Shown: positions 52,653-62,658, numbered from the stretch's first letter. The stretch: DNA of 64,000 bases from CALRQJ02 sp943370285 (GCA_943370285.1 CALRQJ020000015.1:36414-100413), one strand, 5' to 3'. Translations and numbers: made by a program. Notes: a model not told the origin generated them from the sequence alone.

Positions 52653-53753
52653 TTACATTTTTGTCTTGATAACAGGCTTAGAACCCTTGTTAATATTGGT
52701 TGCTTTGCTGGTGCTATCAGCCGGTGCTGTTGCAGGTGCTGCTGATGGATCTTTTTCTGGAAACGCAGCATAGTAAGCCGGTTTTTGTTTTGCCATCCAA
52801 GCATCATATTCGGCCTGTTCTACCACTTCAATTAATCCCTTCATAGAGTAGTGACCATTACCACACATTTGATCACAACTAATTTCATATTGAAATTTAG
52901 GATTACCTGTTTTTTCCTTCATTTCTTTAGTAGTGAACTTTGGCGTAAACCACATAGTAGTTGGTGTGCCGGGAACTGCGTCCATTTTCATTCTAAAGTG
53001 AACCAATCCTACGTCATGAATTACATCTCTTGAACCGATGATTAATTTAACCGGCTTGTTCTTGATTAAATACATGGTTTGAGGAATGATATCGTCTTTG
53101 GCTTTCTCATCTTCTTTCAAATTCAACGCATCATTGTTAGCCCAAATCAAACCTAAAGGATTGGTAGCATCATCAATATTGCGGAAATATTTTTTACCAA
53201 ACTCTCCATCTTTACCCGGATAACGATAAACCCAGCCAAACTGCTTTCCGATGATTTCTACTTGTAATGCATCTTTTGGAGCATCACTTGTTAATTTGAA
53301 CCAGTTTCTCAAACCAATTACTACCAACACAGTAAGTGTAATAGCAGGAACTACGGTCCAGATTAATTCTAATTTATTGTCGTGAGGAAAGAAATGCACT
53401 TTACGCTTTTCGTTTTCTTGGTATTTATAAGAAAACCAGAATAACAGAATTTGTGTCAACAAAAACACAATACCCGTAACAATCACCGTTACTTCAAACA
53501 TAAAGTCATAAGCATCGCCTTGTACAGAAGCAGATTCTCCCAATATTCTTCCTTTCAAAATTTCATGGCAGTAGTACACACCAATCAATCCTAAAATAAG
53601 GAATGCAAACATCAAGAAGCCATTCACTTTGTTGTTCTGCTTACGGGTTTTTTCTTCTCCCTTCAACACCGATACATACTCACTGGCTTTGGCTATCTGG
53701 AAGATAACAACAAAAACAAGTACAATCACCGCTATAGTTAGATACATTGACAT
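52653..53753 (-). CDS. ctaC: Cytochrome c oxidase subunit II
   Basis: Carries the CuA centre that accepts electrons from cytochrome c. The 366-residue protein has two N-terminal helices and a cupredoxin domain. A conserved CuA His is in DVGLVHFRMKMDAVPG and the rest of the site is CDQMCGNGHYSM. There is no C-terminal heme c domain (no CxxCH), so the electron donor must be separate, most likely ActE of alternative complex III. It follows actF by about 65 bp. An Ala/Pro/Thr-rich tail ends the protein. Confidence 0.94.
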   Translation of the reverse strand: MSMYLTIAVIVLVFVVIFQIAKASEYVSVLKGEEKTRKQNNKVNGFLMFAFLILGLIGVYYCHEILKGRILGESASVQGDAYDFMFEVTVIVTGIVFLLTQILLFWFSYKYQENEKRKVHFFPHDNKLELIWTVVPAITLTVLVVIGLRNWFKLTSDAPKDALQVEIIGKQFGWVYRYPGKDGEFGKKYFRNIDDATNPLGLIWANNDALNLKEDEKAKDDIIPQTMYLIKNKPVKLIIGSRDVIHDVGLVHFRMKMDAVPGTPTTMWFTPKFTTKEMKEKTGNPKFQYEISCDQMCGNGHYSMKGLIEVVEQAEYDAWMAKQKPAYYAAFPEKDPSAAPATAPADSTSKATNINKGSKPVIKTKM

Positions 53754-53817
53754 GAGTTCGAGTATTTTCTTTTCTAATAACGTTTAAAATATTGTTCAGG
53801 TTTAACCCTGTTTAATG

Positions 53818-55038
53818 TTAGGTATGATGAATGATACTTTCCTTTAAAAAAGGATGATATTTTGGTACCAAAGGTGCTTTGCTGAGGTTTTTAGCGACTA
53901 AGAAAATAGTCATACCGGCAAAGAAAGCTAGGATTCCAAAGTCTAACCAACCTAAGGTTACATGATCTTTTGAAATACCGGGCATTACCATTTGGTAGAA
54001 ATCCAACCAATGTCCGAAAATTATGAGTACCGCCATAAATGTAACCAAGGTATAGTTACGCTTAGCACTACGCTTCATTAATATTAAAATTGGTGCAACA
54101 AAGTTGATGATAAGGTTGAAGAAGAAGATTCCTCTGTAAGCACCTTTCATTCTGTGTTGGAAGTAAACTGTTTCCTCAGGGATGTTAGCATACCAAATCA
54201 GCATGAACTGAGAGAACCATAGGTATGTCCAGAAAATAGAGAATGCAAACATGAACTTACCTACATCGTGTAAGTGCTCTTCTGTTGCATATTCTAAGTA
54301 TCCTTTGTTTTTAAGGTAGATAATCCATAAAGCAACGAGTGACATACCGGCTACGAAAGAAGAGGCAAAAGTGTACCAGCTAAACATGGTGCTATACCAG
54401 TGTGCATCAATACTCATCATCCACAACCAAGGAACTGTAGAACCAACTGTTAAACCAAACCACACTAAGAATAAAGAGCCCCAAACGGTGTTTCTCCAAA
54501 TCCATTTGCTGCCTTGTTCAACTGTCATTTCGTTTGTGTCGGTTTCTGCAGAAAGACTTCTCATTTTCTTACCCAACACAATCCATAAACCAATGGCCAA
54601 AATTGTCCATACCGTAAAGAAGGTAGGGTTCAAGAAACTGGCTTTCTCTAATAAAATTTTATCGTCGCCTGGTGTTAACCAATGGTAGATATGATGTTGA
54701 TGACCGAACACTAAAGAAAGTAATAAAGCACCTGCAATCAAACCATAGATGGGTACAACAGCAGAAATGGCTTCGGGAATACGACGGATAGCGGTATTCC
54801 AACCACCCATGGCCAATGTTGTAGCACAAAGGAAGAACATACTAGCATTACAAATCAGTAAAAAGAAAATACTGTTGTACATGATGGTACCCCAGAAAAT
54901 GGCTACTTCATGTTCGTCTTTGCTCAAGCCTTTGGTAATGAAGCCAATAATGAAAGCCAATAAACCTATTGCCATTAGTGCATAGCTCCAGGTCTTTAAC
55001 CGGGATGGTACTACAAATTGATCTTTAATAGATGCCAT
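53818..55038 (-). CDS. actF: Alternative complex III subunit ActF
   Basis: A 406-residue membrane protein with about ten helices, similar to ActC/NrfD but without cofactor motifs. The segments SYALMAIGLLAFIIGFITKGL, NTVWGSLFLVWFGLTVGSTVPWLWMMSIDAHWYSTMFSWYTFASSFVAGM and HRMKGAYRGIFFFNL match the quinol:cytochrome c oxidoreductase membrane subunits. It probably supports the structure and proton path. It lies 42 bp after actE. Confidence 0.9.
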   Translation of the reverse strand: MASIKDQFVVPSRLKTWSYALMAIGLLAFIIGFITKGLSKDEHEVAIFWGTIMYNSIFFLLICNASMFFLCATTLAMGGWNTAIRRIPEAISAVVPIYGLIAGALLLSLVFGHQHHIYHWLTPGDDKILLEKASFLNPTFFTVWTILAIGLWIVLGKKMRSLSAETDTNEMTVEQGSKWIWRNTVWGSLFLVWFGLTVGSTVPWLWMMSIDAHWYSTMFSWYTFASSFVAGMSLVALWIIYLKNKGYLEYATEEHLHDVGKFMFAFSIFWTYLWFSQFMLIWYANIPEETVYFQHRMKGAYRGIFFFNLIINFVAPILILMKRSAKRNYTLVTFMAVLIIFGHWLDFYQMVMPGISKDHVTLGWLDFGILAFFAGMTIFLVAKNLSKAPLVPKYHPFLKESIIHHT

Positions 55039-55080
55039 GTTGATTCGTTTTATATACAGTTCGTTCTGCTTGGTTTTATA

Positions 55081-55707
55081 TTATTTTTTTGCTGTTGCTG
55101 TGCTATCTGCAGCAGGTGCAGCACCACCTTTGCCTTCTGCTTGTTTGTCTTTGATGTAGCGGATAATCATCCAACGTTGTTTGCGACTCAATTGAGAAGC
55201 ATAACTACCCATCAAATTCTTACCATATTGTACAGAGTGGTACATAGTACCTTCTGTCATAGCTTCATATTTTGCGTTACCCACTAACACCGCCGGCTGA
55301 ACAGGATAAGCTCCTTTTCCACCGTTGTACAACGGACCATTGCCATCTAACTTAGTGCCATGGCAAATACCGCAGTTAATCAAGTACAAACGTTCTGATT
55401 CTATCGTTTCATCGGCAGTAAGACTAGCGATAGGATTTTTTACAGCAGCACTTTGTGCGTAACCTGCAGAATCGTTAGGTAAGTGATAAGGCAACTCTTC
55501 GCCACGATTAACCGTACCTGCAACAGGCTGTGTATTATAATTGATTCCTTTTTCTTTCAAATTACTATGATCGGCATAGGTTTCGTATGCTCTGCTGTAA
55601 GACATATCGGGCATGTAAACAGTACCGGGTTTGCGTTTAATCTCATCGCAACTGTATAATGCCGCAATAGCAACAATAAAAACGGATATGATTGATAGCT
55701 TCTTCAT
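55081..55707 (-). CDS. actE: Alternative complex III subunit ActE, monoheme cytochrome c
   Basis: A lipid-anchored cytochrome c of 208 residues. The signal peptide ends in LYSC (residues 17-20), a lipobox with the lipidated Cys. The heme site is CGICH with a distal Met ligand in LMGSYASQL. It passes electrons from the ActA/ActB hemes to the CuA site of oxidase. I start at ATG 55707, 19 bp after the actD stop. The longer frame would overlap actD and lacks a signal peptide. Confidence 0.9.
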   Translation of the reverse strand: MKKLSIISVFIVAIAALYSCDEIKRKPGTVYMPDMSYSRAYETYADHSNLKEKGINYNTQPVAGTVNRGEELPYHLPNDSAGYAQSAAVKNPIASLTADETIESERLYLINCGICHGTKLDGNGPLYNGGKGAYPVQPAVLVGNAKYEAMTEGTMYHSVQYGKNLMGSYASQLSRKQRWMIIRYIKDKQAEGKGGAAPAADSTATAKK

Positions 55708-55726
55708 CGCTTTTGTAAAATTTGTA

Positions 55727-56320
55727 TTAGGCAATAGCTGTACCGCTGTTCGCTTCAAATAATTTTTGTTCTTTATCGTAACGACCCAACCACCAGTCGG
55801 CTTCAGCTACTTGGAAGTTTACATCCGTAGCACCATTACTGCTTAAGAAACCTTTTAAGTCTTCTACATTGGTTTTATCGGTACACTCAATCACCATTAC
55901 AAATTTGTCATCTGTTGCACCGGGATGAAAATGGTGCTTTTTTACAAACGGTGCTAATTGGCAGAGGTAGCAAAAAGTAAGTACCATACCTACTGCGGCA
56001 AATAATACCGTTAACTCAAAGGTGATTGGAATCCAAGCCGGCAAAGCAAAATTGGGTTTACCACCAATATTCAAAGGCCAGTCTTTGGTAAAAATCCAAC
56101 TCATACAAGTAACAGCTGTAGTTGTACCTGTAATACCGTAAATAAAACCGGCAGTATGCAAACTTGTTTCTCTTAAGCCCATAGCATGGTCTAAACCATG
56201 TACGGCAAATGGTGTGTACACATCATGGATTTTGTATCCGGCTGTACGTACTTTTTTCACCGCAGGAAACAAGACTGCTTCATCATCAAAACAGCCTACT
56301 ACGAATTTTTTTTGTGCCAT
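55727..56320 (-). CDS. actD: Alternative complex III subunit ActD (DUF3341)
   Basis: A 197-residue membrane protein with two helices and a cytosolic domain. The opening FVVGCFDDEAVLFPAVKKVRTAGYKIHDVYTPFAVHGLD and the TFELTVLFAAVGMVLTF helix match DUF3341, the ActD family. It helps to hold the complex together and has no cofactors. It is separated from actC by an 80-bp gap with two hairpins. Confidence 0.9.
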   Translation of the reverse strand: MAQKKFVVGCFDDEAVLFPAVKKVRTAGYKIHDVYTPFAVHGLDHAMGLRETSLHTAGFIYGITGTTTAVTCMSWIFTKDWPLNIGGKPNFALPAWIPITFELTVLFAAVGMVLTFCYLCQLAPFVKKHHFHPGATDDKFVMVIECTDKTNVEDLKGFLSSNGATDVNFQVAEADWWLGRYDKEQKLFEANSGTAIA

Positions 56321-56400
56321 ACCCTATCCCCAAAGGGGGGTTGATTTTTAATTAACAATATTATTTTCCACTTTACCGATTCCCCGCAGGGAAAACAAGT
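56321..56400 (-). other. Intergenic gap between actC and actD with two short hairpins
   Basis: This 80-bp gap interrupts an otherwise tight cluster. It contains a CCCC-AAA-GGGG hairpin within 56325-56340 and a TTCCC-CGCA-GGGAA type hairpin at about 56380-56394. Neither is followed by a T-run on the minus strand, so neither terminates in an obvious way. They could set relative mRNA stability of actC and actD, which is inference. Confidence 0.4.
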
Positions 56401-57840
56401 TTAGTGAGCATATTCATGTGCAAATTCTTCTACTTTCTTCTCTTCAACTTTATCCATTTGTTGCTTGTAGTTTTCACCACTTGTTTTCAATACATACTTA
56501 ATTTCAGCAATAGCAATTACCGGGAAGTATTTAGAGAATAAGAAGAAGCAAGTAAAGAATAAACCGAACGTACCTAAGTAGAAACCAATTTCCCAAATTG
56601 TTGGGCTATAGTAATAGCTCCAGCTACTTGGTAGATAATCACGGTACAAAGATGTTACGATGATTACGAAACGTTCGAACCACATACCAATGTTTACGAT
56701 AATACTCATGAAGAAAGTAAACATGATATTTCTTCTCAACTTACGGAACCAGAATAACTGTGGAGAGATTACGTTACAGGCCATCATGCTCCAGTAACTC
56801 CAGCCATAAGGACTGAATAGGTTAGCACGGCTATAGCCGAATGCGTACCACTCGTAAGGGTTACGACCGTACCAAGCAACGAACAACTCGGTTAAGTAAG
56901 CACAGCCTACAATTGAACCGGTTAGTACAATTACTTTATTCATGGCCTCGATGTGACCCAAAGTGATATAATCTTCTAAATTCAATACTTTTCTAACTAC
57001 AATCATCAGCGTTTGTACCATGGCAAAACCTGAGAAAATCGCACCTGCAACGAAGTAAGGTGGGAAGATGGTAGTATGCCAACCGGGAACAACTGAAGTA
57101 GCGAAGTCAAACGATACGATAGTGTGTACTGACAATACAAGCGGAGTACTCAAACCTGCCAATACTAATGACAAGCTTTCGTGACGCTGCCAATGTTTGG
57201 TACTACCTGTCCAACCGAAGGCCGCAATACCATAGAACATTTTACGGAACTTGGTTTTAGCACGGTCACGGATGGTAGCCATATCCGGAATCAAACCACT
57301 ATACCAGAATAATAAAGAAACGGTGAAGTAAGTTGAAATCGCAAATACGTCCCACAATAAGGGTGAGTTAAAGTTAACCCATAAAGGACCACGGCTGTTA
57401 GGATAAGGCAATACGAAGAAAGCCATCCATACACGACCCATGTGGAAGATGGGGAACTGACCGGCACACATTACCGCAAAGATGGTCATCGCTTCTGCTG
57501 CACGGTTTACACCGGTTCTCCAACCTTGGCGGAAGAGCAACAAAATCGCTGAAATCAAGGTTCCGGCATGACCGATACCCACCCACCATACGAAGTTGGT
57601 AATATCCCAACCCCAACCAATGGTTTTGTTCAGGTTCCACTGTCCAATACCGTAGGTAACCTCACGGTAAACGCTGTACACACCAAACATCAATAAGGCT
57701 ACAGAAATGTAGAAACCTACATACCATAACTTACCGGGCTTGGCCTCTACAGGGCGGCAAATGTCTTCTGTTACCTGGTGGTAGTTCTTGTCGCCATTCA
57801 CCAATGGCTCCCTAATCTGTGATTCGTACTTTAAATGCAT
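56401..57840 (-). CDS. actC: Alternative complex III subunit ActC (NrfD/PsrC family)
   Basis: A 479-residue polytopic membrane protein of the NrfD type with about ten helices, thought to hold the quinol site. The segments NFVWWVGIGHAGTLISAILLLFRQGWRTGVNRAAEAMT, FDFATSVVPGWHTTIFPPYFVAGA and YEWYAFGYSRANLFSPYGWSYW are typical of ActC. It is the largest integral subunit. It lies 68 bp after actB and 80 bp before actD. Confidence 0.94.
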   Translation of the reverse strand: MHLKYESQIREPLVNGDKNYHQVTEDICRPVEAKPGKLWYVGFYISVALLMFGVYSVYREVTYGIGQWNLNKTIGWGWDITNFVWWVGIGHAGTLISAILLLFRQGWRTGVNRAAEAMTIFAVMCAGQFPIFHMGRVWMAFFVLPYPNSRGPLWVNFNSPLLWDVFAISTYFTVSLLFWYSGLIPDMATIRDRAKTKFRKMFYGIAAFGWTGSTKHWQRHESLSLVLAGLSTPLVLSVHTIVSFDFATSVVPGWHTTIFPPYFVAGAIFSGFAMVQTLMIVVRKVLNLEDYITLGHIEAMNKVIVLTGSIVGCAYLTELFVAWYGRNPYEWYAFGYSRANLFSPYGWSYWSMMACNVISPQLFWFRKLRRNIMFTFFMSIIVNIGMWFERFVIIVTSLYRDYLPSSWSYYYSPTIWEIGFYLGTFGLFFTCFFLFSKYFPVIAIAEIKYVLKTSGENYKQQMDKVEEKKVEEFAHEYAH

Positions 57841-57908
57841 CTGTTCTGGTTTAGAACCGATTTCGTCTCGGTTTTAAAATAATGTATTTCTAAAAGTCCT
57901 TTCCAATA

Positions 57909-60900
57909 TTAATGTGTTCCTGCATGCTCTTCTTTTTGCTCTGCACCACCATGTCCTTCAGCAGCAATCAACTCATCGGTGTTTCTCACCTTAGCCAAGT
58001 AGCTTACATTAGGCAATACGTGAATCATTTCTAATGCATAGAACAATCTACCATCGTTCTCTTTACGAGTAGTGGTGATATTGCTTTCTTTGTCGTTAAC
58101 GTTACCAAACTGAATGGCATCACTTGGGCAAGCTTGCTGACAAGCCACTTTGATATCGCTATCTTTCATTGGTCTGCTTTCTTTCTTAGCAGCCAATTTA
58201 GAAGCTTGTAAACGCTGAACGCAGAAAGAACATTTTTCGATTACACCACGGCTACGTACGGTAACATCCGGATTTAACACCATACGGGTTAAATCATCGT
58301 TCATCATAGCAGTAGCTTCGCTGATATGACCAACTTGGTTATCGGCAAAACTATCAGCACCTGTATAATCAGCCCAGTTAAAGCGACGTACTTTATACGG
58401 ACAGTTGTTGGCACAATATCTTGTACCAATACAACGGTTATAAGTCATTTGGTTCAAACCTTCGCTGCTGTGGTTAGTAGCGGCTACCGGACAAACGTTT
58501 TCGCAAGGAGCATTATCGCAATGTTGACACAACATAGGCTGGAAAATCACATTTGGATTTTCTAAATCGCCGCTGAAATAACGATCGATACGCAACCAAT
58601 GCATTTCATGACCACGGGTAACTTCTACTTTACCTACTACAGAAACGTTGTTTTCTGCATTACAAGCTACCACACAAGCACCGCAACCGGTACAAGTATT
58701 AAGGTCGATATTCATTCCCCATTTAATACCGGGCTTATCAAACACACCATATAAAGTGCCTTCTTTTTCGTAATCGCCGGTTTTTGGAGCGTAATCTTCT
58801 ACTAAATGCTCTCTTTTATGTTTGAACAACTTAGGCTCTTTTTTCAAAGTAGCTAAGGTTGTTTCTAATACTACTTCTGTTCTGCCATCATAAGTTTGGT
58901 GCGTTTGGTTTTGAGCCACCGCAAATTTCTTATTGGCTTTTTCTACTGTTGCATCGGCACTGTAGGTTCTTGTACCACCAGCAACGCTAACCCAAGGGAA
59001 AGCATTTTTACCTGCAGCACCACCTGCACGGCCAATATGGTCTTGTGCAGATTTGATAGCTGCTTCATCCGCATCGTTATTAGCACCACGGCCATAACCT
59101 AATGCTACACCAATGGTATCTGGATTTGTACCCGGAACAATAATGATTGGTAATTCTAAAGATTTTCCGTTAGCAGTGATTTTTACTACTTGCTTTTCAG
59201 GATGTACTTCGTATGCATCAGTATCGCCGTTATTACTCAAATCGATACCAAACATGTCTTTGGCCGTTTTTGGAGAAATAGTAGCGTAGTTATCCCAAGT
59301 GGCTTTGGTAATTGGATCGGGTAATTCTTGTAACCAAGGATTGTTGGCTTGCTCACCGGCACCTAAACTCACTTTTTCGTATACAAATACTTCTACTTTA
59401 CCGGCAGCCTTTGCACCGTTGATGGCAGCCGCAGCAGTAGCTACGTTGGCAGCACTGAAAGCAGCACCAACAGGTGTAGGAGCAGTAGCAGGATTGATAA
59501 CACCATCTCTCAATGCTGCATCCCATCCACTAACATCACCCACTTTTGCACTCCAGAAACCTTTTAAGAAACCAAGGTAATCAGTAGTAGCACCAGACCA
59601 TTTCAACAAACTATCCTGCCATTGGCGGGTTTTGAATAATGGGTAGATGGTAGGCTGCATCAAAGAATAGTAGCCGGTTTTTGCTTCTGCATCGCCCCAG
59701 CTTTCTAAGAAATGATGATCCGGAATAACGTATTTGCAATGCTGTGCGGTTTCATCCAATTTTTGGTTGAAAGACACAGACAATTTTACTTTTTTAAGGG
59801 CATCAACAAATTGCTTGCTGTCTTGCCAGTTGTAAGCAGGATTTGCACCATGAACCAATACAGCACCAACTGCACCACTGTTCATATCTGCAATCAACTT
59901 TACCATATCGGCATCAATACCTTTACGAGTATTGTTGGTAGCAGCCCAGCTGATAGTTTTTCCGCCTGCACCCAATAATTCGTTGATGGCATTAACGATG
60001 ATTTGAACGTTTACATCGTTACTTCCACTTACTACTAATCCGGCGCCGCTGTTTTTTAATTCTTTAGCAGCCGCTTCAACGCCGGCTTTTAACTTAGCGT
60101 CTAATGCAGGAGCGGTAACGTTTCCGCCTAAAGCTGCATATAAAGCCAATGCTATTGCACCGGTATGAGATGGACGGTGATGATGTCTAATATCTGCATT
60201 AGCACCGGTCATACTCATGATACTTTCGAACTGAATATGGCGACAGCCCATTACATTACCTGTTTTGTCGGTAATTTTTCTGCCTTTAGCATATTGCTTG
60301 GCAAATTCTACCGGACTAACCCAAGTACCTAAGAAATCGGCAGCTAAACTCACTACCACTTTTGCATTATCGAAATGGTAAGAAGGAATAGCTCTTTTAC
60401 CGTAACAAACTTCGTTAGCTTGTAACATACCGCTATAAGAAACAGCATCGTATTGTACGTGACGGCTACCCGGATATTTAGCCAAAAACTGGCTGATTAC
60501 TTGTAAAGTAGAGGGAGAATTAATGGTACTTGTCAATAATACAACAGCACCGGCACCTAAACCGGACATATCAGTTGCTACCATTTTATCTAAAGCCTCG
60601 AAAGTACTTACCTCTTTGCCATTGGCCATTGGGTAACGCAAACGGGCTGTATCGTATAAATCTAACACACTAGCCTGAACCCTTGCAGATGTACCACCCA
60701 TAGTAACAGGAGATAGATCGTTACCTTCAATTTTGATAGGACGACCATCTCTTACTTTGGCTACAACGCTGATTGCATCGCCATCTTGCACATAAGTAGT
60801 AGCATAATAATTAGCTACACCCGGAATTACATTATCAGGCTTATTTACAAATGGAATTGCTTTTTTAACCGGCATTTCGCAACTAGCGGCTACAGCAGCA

Positions 60901-61073
60901 GCAGCAGTACTAAAGCCTAAGTATTTTAAGAAATCCCTTCTTGGGGTTTTGGCTTCCAACAGACCTTTATCATCAGCCTCAAAGGGAAGTTCTTCTCTGA
61001 ATTCATCATTAGCGGCTGCTTGGTTTGCAGTCGTATTGTTCAGTTCTCCAAAACTTTGCCAGTATTTACTCAT
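57909..61073 (-). CDS. actB: Alternative complex III subunit ActB (iron-sulfur/molybdopterin-like)
   Basis: A 1054-residue periplasmic subunit. A twin-arginine signal, TPRRDFLKYLG, has the RR at residues 45-46 and is followed by Cys65 in VAASCEMP, a possible lipobox. The large middle part is a molybdopterin-oxidoreductase-like domain without cofactor ligands. The C-terminal third has the ferredoxin-type cluster motifs CTGCGACVVAC, CQHCDNAPCENVC, CIGTRYCANNC and CSFCVQRL, giving four clusters. It relays electrons between ActA and the quinol site. It follows actA by 85 bp. Confidence 0.95.
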   Translation of the reverse strand: MSKYWQSFGELNNTTANQAAANDEFREELPFEADDKGLLEAKTPRRDFLKYLGFSTAAAAVAASCEMPVKKAIPFVNKPDNVIPGVANYYATTYVQDGDAISVVAKVRDGRPIKIEGNDLSPVTMGGTSARVQASVLDLYDTARLRYPMANGKEVSTFEALDKMVATDMSGLGAGAVVLLTSTINSPSTLQVISQFLAKYPGSRHVQYDAVSYSGMLQANEVCYGKRAIPSYHFDNAKVVVSLAADFLGTWVSPVEFAKQYAKGRKITDKTGNVMGCRHIQFESIMSMTGANADIRHHHRPSHTGAIALALYAALGGNVTAPALDAKLKAGVEAAAKELKNSGAGLVVSGSNDVNVQIIVNAINELLGAGGKTISWAATNNTRKGIDADMVKLIADMNSGAVGAVLVHGANPAYNWQDSKQFVDALKKVKLSVSFNQKLDETAQHCKYVIPDHHFLESWGDAEAKTGYYSLMQPTIYPLFKTRQWQDSLLKWSGATTDYLGFLKGFWSAKVGDVSGWDAALRDGVINPATAPTPVGAAFSAANVATAAAAINGAKAAGKVEVFVYEKVSLGAGEQANNPWLQELPDPITKATWDNYATISPKTAKDMFGIDLSNNGDTDAYEVHPEKQVVKITANGKSLELPIIIVPGTNPDTIGVALGYGRGANNDADEAAIKSAQDHIGRAGGAAGKNAFPWVSVAGGTRTYSADATVEKANKKFAVAQNQTHQTYDGRTEVVLETTLATLKKEPKLFKHKREHLVEDYAPKTGDYEKEGTLYGVFDKPGIKWGMNIDLNTCTGCGACVVACNAENNVSVVGKVEVTRGHEMHWLRIDRYFSGDLENPNVIFQPMLCQHCDNAPCENVCPVAATNHSSEGLNQMTYNRCIGTRYCANNCPYKVRRFNWADYTGADSFADNQVGHISEATAMMNDDLTRMVLNPDVTVRSRGVIEKCSFCVQRLQASKLAAKKESRPMKDSDIKVACQQACPSDAIQFGNVNDKESNITTTRKENDGRLFYALEMIHVLPNVSYLAKVRNTDELIAAEGHGGAEQKEEHAGTH

Positions 61074-61158
61074 AATGTGATAGTTCGGTAATTTGGAAAG
61101 TTGATATGTTGACGTGTAGCATCAAACCTTCAACCCTATTCTTGTTCGGATAATTTGT

Positions 61159-62418
61159 TTAGTAGTGACATTTTTGACACTCAGTACCACCAATTTTTTC
61201 TACGGTAATACCTTTAGTGCTGTCTAATCTGCCATTTTTCAAGTCTTCGTGATACTTTTCATAAATGCTGTAGAAACCATTTTCTTTAAACTGCACTTTA
61301 GTTTCACGGTGACAGTTAATACACCAGCCCATGCTTAAATCTGAGAACTGGTATACTTCACCCATGTTTTGAATTTCGCCATGACAGGTTTGGCATTGTA
61401 CTTTACCTGCTTTTACGTGTTGTGAGTGGTTGAAGTACACATGGTCGGGCAGGTTATGAATTTTAACCCACTCAATTGGTTTTGCTTTAGATGGATCCCA
61501 TACTTTAGAAACAGCAGGATCAAAACCGGCATATTTGTACAACTTCTGAATTTCGGCTGTACCATCTACTTCGGTTCCATCTTCTTTATAGATTTTTTCG
61601 CCTTTATATTCGTTAATGCCCATGTGGCAGTTCATACACACATTCAAAGAAGGAATGTTAGCATGCTTGCTGTCTTGTGCACCACCATGGCAATACAAAC
61701 AGTTGATTTGATTGGTGCCGGCATGTACTTTATGAGAGTAATAAATAGGTTGTTCGGGCTGGTAATCTTTAGAACGACCATAACCCATAGCACCTTTAGC
61801 CGTTAAGTAACCGCCTACGCAGAATAAAACCACTGTAGTTAAAGCGATATAAGTCTTGTTTTTCCAGAAAGGAACCGGCTCAGGTGTATGTTCGCCAACT
61901 TTTTCGTCGCTTAATTTTTTAAGGTTGCTATTAACTTGTAATAGAATGAGGGCAATTACAGCTAAAATCAAGGTAAGAATACCAAATAATAAAGTGTTAT
62001 CACCTGCTGCTTCTACAACGGGTCCACCGGTTGGACCTTCAGGCTTAGCCTCTGCTACTTGCTTTACATAACCTAAAATAGCACCAATTTCAGCATCAGA
62101 CAATTGTGTGAAGCTGTTCATGGCTACTTTATTGTACTTAATGTACAAGTCGTTGGCATACTTATCGCCGGTTTTTAAGAAAGCGGCACTGTTTCTAATC
62201 CAAGCATACAGCTTTTTTTGGTCGGGCCAACGGGTTTCTACCCCTGCTAATGCAGGACCGGTAGCGTCAACCGTCATCTTACCGCTATGGCAAGAGGCAC
62301 AATTCTGGCTGAATAATGCCTGACCATCCTGTGCAAAGGAATGATTGGTCATGGAAACGGTGACCGTAACTAATAAACTGAGTAAAAATGTTTTGGCTAT
62401 GCGGCTACAATTAATCAT
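61159..62418 (-). CDS. actA: Alternative complex III subunit ActA, multiheme cytochrome c
   Basis: A 419-residue periplasmic cytochrome c with six CxxCH motifs: CASCH near residue 40, then CLYCH, CMNCH, CQTCH, CINCH and CQKCH. A monoheme cytochrome c domain (about residues 31-110) is followed by a transmembrane helix (LLFGILTLILAVIALILLQV), a second helix and a five-heme domain. Described ActA proteins carry five hemes, so this is a fused six-heme form. ATG 62418 is the likely start; the longer frame begins with GTG. It is the first gene of the respiratory operon. Confidence 0.93.
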   Translation of the reverse strand: MINCSRIAKTFLLSLLVTVTVSMTNHSFAQDGQALFSQNCASCHSGKMTVDATGPALAGVETRWPDQKKLYAWIRNSAAFLKTGDKYANDLYIKYNKVAMNSFTQLSDAEIGAILGYVKQVAEAKPEGPTGGPVVEAAGDNTLLFGILTLILAVIALILLQVNSNLKKLSDEKVGEHTPEPVPFWKNKTYIALTTVVLFCVGGYLTAKGAMGYGRSKDYQPEQPIYYSHKVHAGTNQINCLYCHGGAQDSKHANIPSLNVCMNCHMGINEYKGEKIYKEDGTEVDGTAEIQKLYKYAGFDPAVSKVWDPSKAKPIEWVKIHNLPDHVYFNHSQHVKAGKVQCQTCHGEIQNMGEVYQFSDLSMGWCINCHRETKVQFKENGFYSIYEKYHEDLKNGRLDSTKGITVEKIGGTECQKCHY

Positions 62419-62467
62419 ATACACAAAAAGATGTGTTGTGATGTGGAAAAATTTCCTCGGATGGCTG

Positions 62468-62500
62468 CAAAAATATGACAGGATACTGACAAAATATCAA
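62468..62500 (-). promoter_or_regulatory. Promoter of the alternative complex III / oxidase operon
   Basis: On the minus strand TTG (62498-62500) is followed after 22 bp by TATTTTTG (62468-62475), within the 17-23 bp allowed for Bacteroidota promoters. The predicted start site is about 45 bp upstream of the actA ATG. Confidence 0.55.
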
Positions 62501-62658
62501 CAGTTAAGAAATTTTTTTAGCCTTGCTGGTAGCGGATTTCAGCGGATTGTTAATGAATACATTCTATAACTGTCATCAATTTGTAAACAGATTTGTTAAA
62601 GCAATGAGGCAAAAAAAAACATGGCTTGTTCCTCAATTTTTTCCATCAATTTTACATT

